Program-made: the position numbers and the translations under genes
The notes under the pieces: model-generated
The model's input: only the letters and a program-made list of their open reading frames with translations
Told to the model about the DNA's origin: nothing
The model's database searches: none
Part shown: positions 46,491-58,768 of the stretch, one piece after another
Layout of the letters: every line of letters starts with the position of its first letter
How positions within the stretch are numbered: the first letter of the stretch is position 1
Assembly: GCA_000611775.1 (NCBI GenBank)
Contig: KK106981.1
Coordinates: 10,195,183 to 10,259,182, forward strand
Source of the DNA: Umbilicaria muhlenbergii
Lineage: Eukaryota > Ascomycota > Lecanoromycetes > Umbilicariales > Umbilicariaceae
DNA length: 64,000 nt
Direction of reading: 5' to 3'

Positions 46491-48551
46491 TTATTTGATC
46501 ACAACCGCCACGTGATCGTCCATGTACTCCGAGATATCCCCCAAGAAGCACGCCGCGATGATACTGATGGCCCCAAACGCAATACTCGCGAGGTACACGT
46601 ACTTGTAACTCTCCGCATACGCCAACTGGCCGGCCGCAACGACCATTTGATACGCCGTCTCGTTGTTCCCGATGCCGGGGATCATCTTCAATTCTTCGAG
46701 TAAACTCGCACCGGTCAAGATGATGGCTTCGCCGATGTAGGTGACGTTGGTGATGCCGAGCTTGAGGACCATGGTGCCGCCAATATACTTTTCGGCGTTG
46801 GGGACGAATTTGCCGATGAAGACGTTGTAGTAGGCAGTGTAGCCAACCACGCCTCCGATGACGCGGATGGCGAGTGTGAGGGCTGCAATGGTGGCAATCA
46901 AGTCGTCAGGGCAGATGATAGTGGTTATGATACTTGCTGGGACGACGATGCCACCAATGCCCAGGCCGGCGAGGATGAGGAGGCCATAGAGTTGGTACAA
47001 ATTGTCGATGCGGGCGACGGCCAAGGAACCGCAGCCTGTCATATGGGGTTAGCGTGTGGGTAATATAAAGGCTGGGGGACGCCTGGTCCTTACCAGCAGT
47101 CATGAGAACGGAAGATACAATCATCAGTTCCTTGTTGTGGCCTCTGAAGACACTGAGGAGCCAGAGAACGATACATGCACCGGCTAGAATGGCGAAGCCA
47201 ACTGGGATTCCACGGACGCCGACGCCAATCGGGTCATGGCCGTAGACGTTGAAAGCTTGCGTAGGCCAGAACATAAGAATGGAGAAGAAGTTGGCCCCTG
47301 AAATGAAGGTGATGACCAGTGTCAAAGCGAGAACGCGAGGTTCTTGCTTTAGGCGGGAGGGGAACATCGGATACTTGGCGCCCTTGATTTCCCAAACAGC
47401 AAATGCGACAAGGAAGGCCACCCCGAGAATGAGTGGGACAAGGACATGGGCAGACTTCCATGGGTACTGGTATCCTCCCCACTGCATACCGGCCATGAAG
47501 AGAATCATACCGGCGATACTGAGGAATCCACCAACAAAATCAATTCGACTGATCACTTCCTTCTTCGACAGACCTTGCGAGTTGACTCTGGGTGGCGGGA
47601 AATAGAAGAACAGGGTCATGAAGAGTCCAACGGCAGCCCAAAGGCCGCACAGAAGACCGCAGTACCTCCATCCAGCTTTCGAAGCGATGAGCTGACCCCA
47701 GAGCACCGAGGGACAGAATGGAACAATGGTGAAGATCAACACGGCAACGTACTTTCCACGCTTGCGGGTTGGTGCCAGCTCGGAAGTAGCAGCGAGGGCC
47801 GTCAGCTCGTTGATGCCAGCACCGACACCTGCTAGAGCCATGCCACCTGGAAAAAGGGTGTCAGCTCAAGCTCTTATATGACTCCTTGAGGCTCGCATAC
47901 AGATGAAGATGTTCATTGTATGAGCTGTCGAGCTGACAATCATGCCGAGAACGATGAAGACGGCGCCGATCAAGGCAACGTAACGTCGACCCATTAGATC
48001 GGAGAGGGAGCCAACGAATGGGCAGACACCTGCGAGAGCCAACAGATTTGCGAGCACCTAGGAAGAATGAAAGTCAGCGTTGTCTGGGAGAGCTAGGTGT
48101 TCCTGGCTCGAGACGTACAAACCAGATCCATCGGTCTGTGCCCCCGATATCTCGGTAAATATATGGTGGGATCGCGCCTGGGCTTGGTCAGCACAACTGC
48201 GCAGGAGATGTGAATTGATAAAGCACTGCTCACCGAAGATGTACACCGGGATTTGAGAGCCAGTCCAGAGGAAAGCCATGGCAATCAAGGACATGATTCT
48301 GTGAAGGGTCATCTGGAAAGATCTCCATTAGCTCTTGCACCTCCTCAGGTTTGGCGAAGTGCCGCGCTTACCGGAGGTTCATGATCGTGGTCCTCATCGT
48401 CGCCATAGGTCCTCAGGCCGTTTTTCTCGTAGTAGTGGGTATTGCCCGGCACGCGCTCATTGGTATGGATGGGTTCCACATGAGTGCCAATGGTGTCGCG
48501 CTTCTCCTCGGCCGGCGACGGCAGCGAGGCATCGGAGCTGCTCGAATGCAT
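46491..48551 (-). CDS. MFS transporter, Tri12-like efflux pump
   Basis: Six exons (48551-48372, 48312-48234, 48177-48119, 48057-47901, 47846-47094, 47035-46491) give 590 residues. It is a 14-span-type major facilitator of the fungal Tri12/siderophore-drug efflux group. The MFS loop motif is seen as GSLSDLMGRRYVALIGAVF. Other marks are GMALAGVGAGINELTALAA, ELAPTRKRGKYVAVLIF, RGIPVGFAILAG and a C-terminal GDISEYMDDHVAVVIK. The N-terminal 60 residues are hydrophilic and acidic. Proteins like this often sit in toxin clusters, but no biosynthetic gene is adjacent, so it is more likely a stand-alone drug, toxin or siderophore pump. Confidence 0.93.
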
Positions 48552-50695
48552 GGTTGAGGTTTACTCTCAGAAATCCCCTCTGAGCTTGAACGAGAGATGG
48601 AAGGATCAATTAGAGTGGTGCTTCTTTATCCCACGAGAAGTAAGGTTAAGTCATTGACGTGAGATGATGTGAGATGATGTGAAGGACGGTGGGGTGGAGT
48701 GACTTAACGTCCGGAGTCGTGGGAATACATAAGCTGAAGGATGGCAGAGAAGGATTTCGATCTTGTGAAAGGTTGAGTGCATTCAAATACCTTTATGCGA
48801 CGGCAATGCTGTCGAATGGATGTGCAGGACGCCAGATCGACTGCCACTGCTTCCCCTACCTTTGCCTAGGCTGGACCTAAGCCTGGTCATGCGAGGGCCA
48901 GAGCTACGGGGAGAGGAAGAGCGGGGGTTGGATCGACGGAAGGCGCGCAGGCGCCAAAGCTACCTAGTAGCTTCTGCGTCCAACTAGCTTCTCTGCCATT
49001 CTACGGTTTGGGCGTGGCCGGCATGCGCATCAACGAAGCACCCGACACCAGTGACCAGACACCAAGCCATCAGACTCCGATGATTGCACGCTGCACGCTG
49101 CACGCTGCACGCTGCAATCCCACGCGTTGGTACGACAGATGCCAGTAACGGGCCAATGAGAGCAAATCCCGCAGTGCAGGTAGGAGCCTCTCCTTGCAGT
49201 CTGCCCTAACCGACGGCCTTTGTAGCAGTGCCGCTGCGCTCGAGATTGGCATTCATTGGCGCAAGCACCGCGCGCCCAGGCGAGCAAGGCCGGAGCAACG
49301 TGCTCTAACAGGGCAGCCCCCCGACAGGGTGGCGCGCCATCGTCAACGAACAGCAAACGCCATCGAATATTGATGGCTAAGCCATTGCACTTGTCCAACT
49401 AGTCTTCAATTTCACCGAGGTAAATCAACAAGCTCAGTCGAAACGTGGGGTAGAGCGATCTGGAGTCTGGAGTAATAGAGTGCCAGGCCAAGAGACCAAC
49501 TCGCAAACCCGGGGATGCGGGGATCAGGTCCCACTACTTGGTCATAGTCTAAGTCTATCTTGCGCTCGACTGGGTCCAGATCCCTTGCCACAAAACGCTT
49601 ACATGCTCTTACATGCCATCGTTCGACCATTCGGACATTTCGAGGATCCATTGGCTGCCCCTGCCGACCAGATAATCATTCTCATCCAATAATGGCCTTG
49701 ATACCCGTGCACCCTCGTGCAGTAACGAATCTACCGACCTTGCTGTTGGCTTGTGAGCGCCTTCTTGCACCCCAGTGCATCGGAGCAGTTCAGCCTCAGG
49801 AGCCTCAAGGGAATTGTGCATGAAAGGCCTACGCTGTTATTCGGCCGATGCCCTGCTGAAATCCTGTGACGTTTCGACGTCAGCTTCGTCCTCATCCTCA
49901 TCGTGACAGGGTCGTGCCTCTGTTTTGGGCATCTTTCGCGGTGCTAATGTCTTCTCCTAGCCGGATGCTCATGCGCGGAACTCTGACCACACTGCTCCCT
50001 CAAGGGCTAAAGTTGAACCTCGGTCCAGTTTGCCGTTTGCCTGGAACGTAGAAACGCGGGACTCGAGCACTGTACTTTGCCGCGCAGTTCAAAAATGAAT
50101 TAATGATGGCTTCATTTTGGCTAAGCTGCCAATAGTGGCATCTTAAAGCCTTCGATCTGCATCCGCATCTCCCCGAAGGTAAGTCCAAGACCATTCGTTG
50201 TCGGTCGAACGATGCTTCCATCTAAATAATGGTCATGCACCCATCGACGTGCCAACTTTGCCTGAACGGGGACATGCCAGGCCAGGTGCTTGGAGCATGC
50301 TTAAACCGAGGTGAGAGCGAAGACCAGGGAGTCGAAGCTTTAGCGTACCAGAAGGCGTAAGATTACTAGCAAGGCACTCAAGGGAAGAGTCGGGTTCGGG
50401 TTAAGTTGAGTCAAAGAAGGAGAGGAAGAGGAAGGAGGAAAGTGGACGAGGGAAGAGGGTGAAAGCGTGGGGAAGACAGCGATCGAGTCACGCTAAGCTG
50501 AAACTCTAAATCTCCCCAGGATCTGAGATGGCGAACATGGCGAAGTTGGGCCTGCCATCGACCTCAGACGGGCCCACTGCGGCACTGCCACCCCAAACCC
50601 GGCCCCTCCCTCCGGAATACCGTACCTACATACGACTTACCTTAGCTTTGCCCCCGCCCCCCGCACTCCTAATCTTGCATTACCTCGCCGCAATC
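48552..50695. other. Intergenic stretch (2.1 kb)
   Basis: No supported gene on either strand. It contains the MFS promoter, a short heptamer repeat and, at the right, purine-rich sequence (50405-50460) before the hotdog thioesterase. No tRNA was recognised. Confidence 0.5.
49086..49116. repeat. Heptamer tandem repeat
   Basis: Four perfect GCACGCT units followed by GCA, in non-coding DNA. Confidence 0.9.
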
Positions 50696-51709
50696 ATGAT
50701 TCCACGAGGCCACCCCGCAATCCTCCGCGTCCTAGCCCGACCACGCTTCAACCTCTACACCTCCAGTCTCCGGCCCACCCGAACATCCCACCGCACAACC
50801 CTCCCCTACCGATCCTCCTCCTCCTCGTCCTCCTCCACCGTCCCCCTCCCCCCCACCCCAGCCTCACCACCCCCCACCACCGCCTCCAACCCCCCAACCC
50901 GCCGCTCCCGCCTCCCCTGGATCTACGCCACGACCTTCCTCCTCGTCGGCCTCTCCCTCGGCCAAATCTTCCGCCTCACGATCCTCCCGCCGCCCCTCCC
51001 CCTCCCCTCCACCCCCGCCGACACCCTCCTCCTCAGCGCCCTCCACACCCGCGCCGACGCCCTCCCCATCGTGCGCGACCTCCGCGCCCGCGCCGCCGAC
51101 TGGAAAGAATGGCCCGCCTACTCTTCCATCCGGCCGCCGCACCGCGAGAGCAGGCTGAGCACGGGCCCGATGGCCGGGGCGCGCGGGTTGGGCGTGCAGA
51201 GGGTTTTTTGGAACGAGCGCGGACAGAGGGCCGTTAGTGTGGTGTTTTTCGGGGGCGGGTTGAGTGGGTGGCCGGGGGTGGTGCATGGCGGGGTGGTGGC
51301 GACGGTGATGGATGAGAGTTTGGGCCGGGTGGCGGTTTTGGGCTTGGTGCAGAGGACGGGTGAGTGGGTGCTGGGATCGTGGTGATTGGGGATTTCGGGG
51401 GGAGGGGATCTGGATTTGGATCTCGAGTGGGGGAGATGTCGTGCATGCATGGAGTGCTGACGAAGGGAGTGTTGGATAGGTGTTACGGCGAACCTGGAGC
51501 TTAGCTATCGCGCGCCGACGCTTACGAATCGGTTTTATGTTCTTCGCGCTGAGGTCGACGAATCGAAGGCGGGTCAGAGTTCGGATAGGAAGAAGTGGGT
51601 GAAAGGGGTTCTGGAGGAGGTGGAGACGGGAAAGGTTTGTGTAGAGGCGAAGGGCCTGTTTGTGGTGCCCAAGGGCATCGAGTTAACTCCGCTTGAAGAG
51701 GGCTTCTAA
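50696..51709 (+). CDS. PaaI/THEM4-like hotdog thioesterase, probably mitochondrial
   Basis: Two exons (50696-51359, 51480-51709) give 297 residues; an in-frame ATG at 50528 would add 56 low-quality residues. The N-terminus is Arg/Ser/Pro-rich without acids, as in mitochondrial presequences, and is followed by one membrane span (YATTFLLVGLSLGQIFRLTI, about 85-105). The hotdog fold covers the second half: GWPGVVHGGVVATVMDESLG carries the HGG motif with the downstream acidic residue typical of PaaI-type acyl-CoA thioesterases, then TANLELSYRAPT after the intron. Substrate is unknown. The gene turns from C-rich to G-rich near 51120. Confidence 0.9.
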
Positions 51710-52000
51710 GCAACCGCAATATGTTTTGATGGCTTGCCCGCTAGCTCTGTACGTTAGGGTCCAGGAATGTTTAATAGGTAGCATGGGTCATCAGAAGAGA
51801 CAAGGACTGTGCAAAGCAAAATAAAAAACAGATGAAGGATAGGAAGATTGAAGACGGATAGATGATGAATAGAATATGAATGAACTAAAAATCTGTCTTT
51901 ATATATGACTTATGCTACATACTCTTACACCAAACAGATGTGATCCGCTCCCCAACCGCGGACTGTTCATCATCATGCCATCTTACACATCACCCATCCA
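51710..52000. other. Convergent 3' flanks
   Basis: AT-rich sequence between the stops of the hotdog thioesterase and mtc5 genes, with possible polyadenylation signals. No gene seen. Confidence 0.5.
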
Positions 52001-55000
52001 TCATCCACCCTCCCCACCCTTCTTTCCCCTCCAAATCTGGCTAGTCTTAGGCGTCAAATGCCTCCCCCTCACCCCCCTCCCCGTCCCACCCAGATTCTTC
52101 GCAAGCGACTCATAAGCCGCAACATCTTCCCACAGATCATCATCCCGATCGTCCAGCCACCCATGCTGTTCCTGTTCGTTCGCGCCCATCAACGTCCGGG
52201 TCGAAGGCACCGACGACAACGGCTCCGGAGCAATCTCGACTTCCACAACCGAATGGTCCGGGCAGACACAGCCGCAGCCGGAGATGCATTCGCCTCTGGT
52301 GTCGAGATCGGACGCTAGGATTTGCACACGACATGCCGAGTGGACGACGTGACCACAGGCCAGACACGGCGAGGAGAGACCTGTGACAATCTCCGTGCAG
52401 AAAACGCAGCTCAGTATCCCTTGCTTCTTCGTGCAGATGGTGCACTTTGAGTCGGGGAGGGAGGCCTGCCCATGCTGTGCTATTTTTCCGCAGGTAGTGC
52501 AGGTACGCATCAAGCGTACGCAAAGCCTCTTCTCATCCGGGCGGTTCACTGCCTTCTCGCTGTCTTTGCCCAACGTAATCGGAGAGGGGTCATGATTCTT
52601 ATCAAGATCAGGGGTGAACTTCGAAGGCGATGTAGAGAGCTGATTATACTTCAGCACTTCGCAACTCGCCATCGGCATTTCCCAGACCGTGAGCATATTC
52701 GCATAAGCGTTACGATAGGCCTGGTATTTCCACTCATGGTCAGGGTTCAACAACGGCACACTTGCGTAGCCTTCAAGATCGAACAGGTCCTGATTTTTGA
52801 GACGAATGCCGATACTAGCCTCCTTGATGCCAGGCGTATCGTCTTCGTCTTCTGAGTTCGAAAGCACGGAGATAGGTTTCGGGTCTTCCGTAATGATCGA
52901 GTTCCGGCCGAACATATTGCTGCCGCCCCACGTTACTCCTAGTGGAGCTGGAACGGCGGCATAGCTCCCAACAGGGCTCGGACGCTTTTTGGAATACGTA
53001 GCGGGCGGAGAAGAAGATGCAGAGGCGGTGAAAGAGAAAGGACGGGAAAATGAAACTGAGGCAAATGCATTAGCAAGATTAGAACTTGAACGGTGAGCGA
53101 GGCGATAATGTTCTGGAGAGGTCGACAAGCTTTGTGTTTGGGAATTGGAGCGCTCGTAATTGATGCGACTTGGCCGGTAGCTCTGCGGCGGTGTAACTCC
53201 AGTTGAAAATGGGGTGTTGGGATCACTGGTCGAGGCACCTACAGAGGAGCCGGTTGAGTGTGAAGTACTGTTAATGAGCTGTGCCCCGTCCAGTTTGGGT
53301 ACTGTGGGAAGATTAGGCTTGTGTAAGCTCCACGCTACCTCTTGAGAAGGGTAATAATCGATAGGAACCTTGAGTGATGGATACACTTCTAAAGCAGCGA
53401 AAGGTGAAGATGGCGGGAAATGACCGGATTTCCTGCTACGCATAGGTTTCTGTGCCAGCCCGGATGACTGCCGCGAAGTCCTCGTAATGGGATGTTCGCT
53501 GAAGACGCATGCCAGCAACGCTAGCATCTGCACGTCTGCAAGCTTCTCAAAATGATGAAATCTGACTTCTTTCAGCACGAGCCATGCAGATATCCTTTCG
53601 TGAGAAGCTTACAACAAGTCTACGAACCAACGTCTGCCGAAAGGATGCTTGCCCCATTTCACACGCCCTCCCATTTTCGTTGCGTTGCGATCTTCTACCA
53701 CGTCAAAGGACAAGTCAACAGCGCTATCTTGCCTTCTCAGAGAGGTTGACACGGGGTGGGCGGCGATAAGAATGGGTTCGCCTCCACATGGATGGGCGGT
53801 TTTCCCGAGGGGTACTTCATCTCGCAGTACGAGGTCAACAAAAGTCCATGTATCCGCTAGATCTTGTTCTCCTTGGCTTTCTGCGACCTTGGCATTGTGT
53901 GTACAGATTCGTAGACCTTCCCCAAGGTTGACGTATTGCTGCGCAAGTCGCCGCTTTGAAGGGAGTAGATGTTGGTAGTCGTGAATTGATACAATGTTCT
54001 TAGGCTTTGTCGATGGGACTTTGGCAGCTCCGATGCCTCCGCTTGACCTTTGAGACTCATCTACGGAACGACCATGGTGAAGCTCAGGTAAATCCCCACG
54101 CCATGCAAGTGGTGGGTTGAAGGTACGCCGGAGTAACCGCATAATCTCCGATGACGTCGATGAACGGGCGGATGAGTCGAAGGAACCATCAGAGTCCGAG
54201 TCAGGTCCTTCGACGCTGTCTAGTGTTAAAGCCTTTGTCTTGGGCCCAGGCGATCCGGTGTGCAAGCGGCCAAACCCCTCGAAAACTCTGCTCTGACTCC
54301 TGGATGATCGGTCCCCGCTTCTGAGACTTAACGTATCTAACAGAGATTGTGTCTTGTCTTCTTTAGGAGGAAAGAAGCAGATCAAGAGTCCGTTGTCGGC
54401 CCACATAGCTCCACAAGCTTTCGGTAGAGGGACGTTGGCATTAGCATTAGTAGCCCCCAGAAGCCCGGAGCCACTCATATCCATGTCGTTGGACTGAGGT
54501 CCGTTAAATCTTCCCACCCCATCGTCGTCTTCGTCGCTAGAACTAGCCGCACCGTCATCGGTAAGATCCAGAGTACTGATTCCTTTGTCCTCTGTGAACC
54601 AGGCGGTTATCTCCTCCAGGCTCTGCTCACCAAGAAGATATCGAAGAATCGCTTCTAAACAGCTTTTCTGGCGAGATACATAGGTGTTCGTAATGACCTG
54701 CACATCCGCAGTAATCTTTGAAACTATATCTTCACTCAACGATGCAGTCTTTTCGAAAGTTAAGACTGGCGGCTTCGCATCGGGATATTTGGTCGGGAAC
54801 GCAATAAGAGTTTTGATATAGATTGGCACGTTGTCGGGACCCCATGGGCCGGACATTGAGACCGTCACCAAGCGATTATGAACATCGACCTGTCGGTCGT
54901 ATGAGCAAATTCTTTCCAAAGGAACTTGGGGTTACAGCAGTGCCTAAAAGAGAATCGCCTCACCTCTTCAAATTTCACCTTGCCAAAACTAGCGCCGACG

Positions 55001-56552
55001 TGAGTGATCTCTTCACCGAGCGAGTCGAATGAATCCCAACCCTTGTCTGCTTGTAGGGTTGGAGACAGTAACGAGGCCAGACTCTGATCCACATCTGATG
55101 GGATTGCCTCACGTTTCCCGATCTTAACACCCTTCATCCACGCTATCGGATCAACATCTTTTCGAGCTGCCGCTCTGCTGTACATTCCTGTTCTCGAGCT
55201 CATAAGACCGCCAGTATCTCCAAGGCCAGTGCTGGGTATTGGGGCTTTACTCATGCCTACATTCAGTGCCACCCCAATGTCAAGGTCATTATGATTATTT
55301 GGAGTCATGAAACCAGCTGTAGATAAGCCCACTCGGCTGCTCCCTGTTGGCTTTGATGGTTCATCTCTGAAACTTCTGTACATTGCATTTTTCCGTGTAA
55401 GATTGTATTTCCTGCGGACTTCCATCCCCTTCTCGTAGCCGATACCCTTCAATATCTGCTTATCCATGGTGTGTAGACGCACTTTTTGATCAGCGCCCCA
55501 AGAAATAAGTTGGAAGTCTCGGTTGTCAATTCCATCCTCGATGGTACCCCTCGCTCTCCAGAGGAATTCTTTCACTTGGCCCTGGTGACCTTCAAAGCTG
55601 CGGACTGGTGGCATCAAATCACCCCGTATAGTATCTTCGTTCAAACGGCGATCATAGAGATGAAGATCGTTATTTCCGCGCTGGGGCATTGCTAACAAAC
55701 CCCACCCAAACGGGGTGTGGCGTGCACGCCATACTGGGAAAGGCGTACGTATAATCCGTTCTGGATCGTCCGATGAAGTCTTGTAGTCCCAGAACTTGAT
55801 GGTTTTATCGAGAGAGCAGGTAACAATGCCACTTGGTCTTGTCCTGTTCCAATCCACACCATAGATTTTGGTGTCGTGTGCCTCAATAGAATGCAGAGGA
55901 TACGCTCCTTTCCTGTCGTCCCAGATCTGAAGAAACTTGTCATGCGAAGATGCCAAAATATGTGAGTCTTGCCTGTTCCACTTTACCTGAGTAGCTCCTG
56001 CAAACCAATCGCAGAAAGTCATAGCAGGCCTCGCAGGGTGTCGGAGATCCCAACAATGTACAAAGCTATCGACAGCACAAGTAGCCAAGATATCCGGGTG
56101 GTGGGCAGAGAAGTTGATGTCCGTGATTGCTCGTGCATGGGCATGTAAGACATGTTCAATCGAAGCTTGAGAGGTGGTCATTGCTAAATTCCAGACCAGG
56201 GCTTTTTGGTTAGAGGTGCTGACGACCCAATAGTCTCTAGCAGCAAATGGCGACCACTGAACATCGGCCACCTCCCATGGCGTATGGTGCGGAAGATGTC
56301 GGGGTGGAGCATAAGGCGAGTCAAGGTCGATAATATGAAGACCTTGTCGTCTATAGTGATTACCTTGGATGAGCTATCAGATGCTTCTCAAAAGCCCACA
56401 AGGAAGACTTACGAGGCGAGTATGACATCTCGACCGCTTGGAGAGATTGACATAGACCCAACAGGTTTGTGTACTTGAATTGACATATCCTTCTCGAACG
56501 TGGTACTGTCTTCGGCAGAAGCGAGGCTCTTCGGCTCATCTTCTTCCGCCAT
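52001..56552 (-). CDS. mtc5: SEA/GATOR2 complex subunit Mtc5 (Sea3, WDR59)
   Basis: Four exons (56552-56413, 56350-54964, 54889-53613, 53561-52001) give 1,454 residues. Mtc5 belongs to the SEA complex on the vacuole, which controls TORC1 in response to amino acids. Order of domains: N-terminal WD40 propeller (about 40-330; HARAITDINFSAHHPDILAT, VDSFVHCWDLRH, SLDKTIKFWD), a linker, an RWD domain at about 510-615 (VTVSMSGPWGP, FPTKYPDAKPPVLTFE), a disordered Ser-rich stretch, and a C-terminal RING-like zinc domain (CTTCGKIAQHG, CTICTKK, CVFC, CLACGHVVHSACR). The third intron join (54964/54889) was chosen because it keeps the frame and runs into the RWD start. Domain order matches the family closely. 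Confidence 0.94.
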
Positions 56553-57177
56553 ATTGAACACTGTCATGCCGAAGGAGAGGATATGCTCTTATAAAGAATA
56601 CGCTCGGGTAGCCAAGATAGTACAAACTCGAGACTCCAGATCCAACATAACTGTCAGCTCCGCGAATCTCATCCGATGTTGTCTGTTTCTTACGGCCATA
56701 CAGCTTCTGCTTAGGCCGATTGCACAGATGGTGCTACATGCTGCTTGAAAGAACTCCCATACGAGAACATTTAAAGGAACGTCCTAAACAAACACAGAAA
56801 AAAAATGATCCACCGTGAGGGGACCTCCCGCTTGAGGCATGAGCTTGCATGACTAAGCAAAATAAGCGGACGGGACGACGAGTTTTAATCACGTGCAGGC
56901 CATAGCCCTACCGGCTTTAATGTTATTCCCGCTAAACGTCATTATATACCAACCTCGGGGGCTGATTTTCATTTATATTTTCATTTATATTATATGTTTC
57001 AGGCTTATCCAATAGAGATTTTAGATAGATATGTAGATTGTAGCCTCATGGCATTTGAATTCAATTTTTGATGAAATTTTTCCAAGTGGCGCTAACCCTA
57101 AAGCGGCTAGCTCCCTGAACAGTGTTCGATGTTTGTTCGAAAATACGCGTTTTTAAACCACCAAACATCATACAACA
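56553..57177. other. mtc5 promoter and transition to AT-rich repeat DNA
   Basis: The left part is the mtc5 promoter. From about 56940 the sequence becomes AT-rich, with TTTCATTTATAT repeated twice at 56968-56995. The left end of the Helitron must lie somewhere here, but I cannot place it. Confidence 0.45.
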
Positions 57178-58500
57178 ATGACGTCCTTTACAGTAAGTTA
57201 TAACCTCATTCTGCTGCCTGCCTCCGCCGCTGCCTGCCTCCGCCGCTGCCGCCTCCACCGCCTCCGCCCCTGCTGCCGCTGCCCCTGCTGCCACTGCCCC
57301 TGCTGCCGCTGCCGCTGCTGCCTTTACCGCTGCTGTCTCTGCTGTTGCTGCCTTTGCTGTTGCTGCCTTTGCTGTTGCTGCTTGTTTTGCTCACTGTTCT
57401 GCTTGTTTTGTTCGCTGTTCTGCTTGTGAGCGTATGCTAACAGTGATATAGTCAATCAACACACTCATGACGCTTCACTCAGTGATGACATCTGATGATG
57501 CTCCTCCTCCCCCTCCTCTCTACAACAACAAGGGCAACCTGCTCACTGACAAGGTCATGCTGCCTGATGCAGATGATGAGGAGGAGGAGGAGGGTGACAT
57601 CATTGTGATGACAAAGAAAGCTCCTGAGCCTCTCACACCTCAGGCCTTCAAGAGAAAGAGCAAGCAAAAGTGAGCTCCTACTGCAGTGATCTCAGGTGTG
57701 ATGCCTGACTGAGCAAGTTCAGGGTCTCAAGGTGACTCAAAGCATCATCAGCTTGCAAGAGACATACTGAGTGAGCTCAGTATGTCCTTCTCAGCAGGTA
57801 GCGGGTGCTCAGACTGTGTGACTCAGTCTCATTTGTGTGTGATTCATGAGAGTCACACTAAATGTGTCAGCTGCACAGCTCAGGATGCACGCTCCTGTGA
57901 CTGAGTCAGTGCAGGAGTCAGCGCTCTCACTGCAAATCAGATGTAAGTATATCCTCTGTTCAGTTTGTTCAAAATTAACATTCAGCAGGATCATTCACCC
58001 CTGTGTGTCACAGGCTGCAGCAACTCAAGCAGCCCTCATTGTGAGGATTCAGCCTCTCATGACAACAAGCACTGTTTGACATCCCTCTTCCTGAACATCC
58101 CCGTGAGTTAAACTCTTACTGAATGAGTTCAAATGTTCAGATGCTAACTGATCATAAAAATGAGGACCTAGCAGTGATGCTAAAAGACATGAAGGCAGGC
58201 GTCAATCCTGCAGCCCTGTTAAGAACTGTGATGAAGGCAATCATTGAGCTGCATGAAACAGCTCATCACATCATCACAGTATCTCCCACTGACTGTTCAG
58301 ATGAAGGAGACAGTGAAGTGACAGAAGAAGAAGAAGAGGAAGAGGTGAAAACAGAAAGAAAGAGGGAGAAGAAGACAGCAGTGAAAAAGAAGATGAAAAC
58401 AGCAGTGAAGAGAAAAGAGGCAGCAGTGAAGGGAAGAGTGAAGGTGATGATGAGGGGGAAAGAGGCAGCAGTGAAGGAGAAGGAGGTGATGACAGTGTGA
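57178..58500 (+). pseudogene. Accessory gene of the Helitron, broken
   Basis: A plus-strand gene seems to start at 57178 (MTSFT), followed by a GTAAGT donor; a GCTAACAG branch site and TAG acceptor at 57451 lead to a second exon. That exon holds an acidic Pro-rich stretch (DDAPPPPPLYNNKGNLLTDK, then a run of Glu) and ends in KAPEPLTPQAFKRKSKQK at 57673, where TGA interrupts an otherwise protein-like frame. Further on, 58123-58500 encodes AVMLKDMKAGVNPAALLRTV followed by Glu-rich and then Lys/Glu-rich repeats. It is convergent to the helicase gene. I do not recognise the protein, and its link to the Helitron rests on shared composition and position only. Confidence 0.5.
57214..57427. repeat. 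CTG/CTGCC-rich trinucleotide tract
   Basis: About 210 bp dominated by CTGCC(T/G), TGCTGC and TGTTGC words, inside the probable first intron of the plus-strand accessory gene. It is open in one frame and would give a Cys-rich peptide, which is most likely an artefact of the repeat. Confidence 0.85.
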
Positions 58501-58768
58501 GGAGAGAAGATAATGACTGATTTAATCTTTGCTGAGAAGTTCCTTGACAGCTGTGATGTGAACAGGGCTGAATAAGTTAAACAGCATTTCTTTGCCCTGC
58601 TGATATATGTTTCAGACTGCTGCAATGTGATGTGACTTCATAGTGTGACTTACTAGTAATATTTCACTGTTCAGAACTGTTCAGAGTTGTTTAAACACAC
58701 ATTCACACACCCTCTGAATGAAAAGTTGTTCAATTGATGCATTGCAGTGCTCTTTTCTGATGATCCTT

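Noticed and set aside
46491-48551. Secondary-metabolite cluster around the Tri12-like pump
   Set aside because: No synthase, oxygenase or pathway regulator lies next to it.
57088-57098. TAACCCTAAA as a telomere-like repeat
   Set aside because: It occurs once only and is not in a tandem array.
57178-57429. Cys-rich open frame that could be read as a small secreted or metallothionein-like protein
   Set aside because: It is made almost wholly of CTG/TGC repeat units, and a good GTAAGT donor lies five codons in with a branch site and acceptor at the far end, so it is best read as intron.
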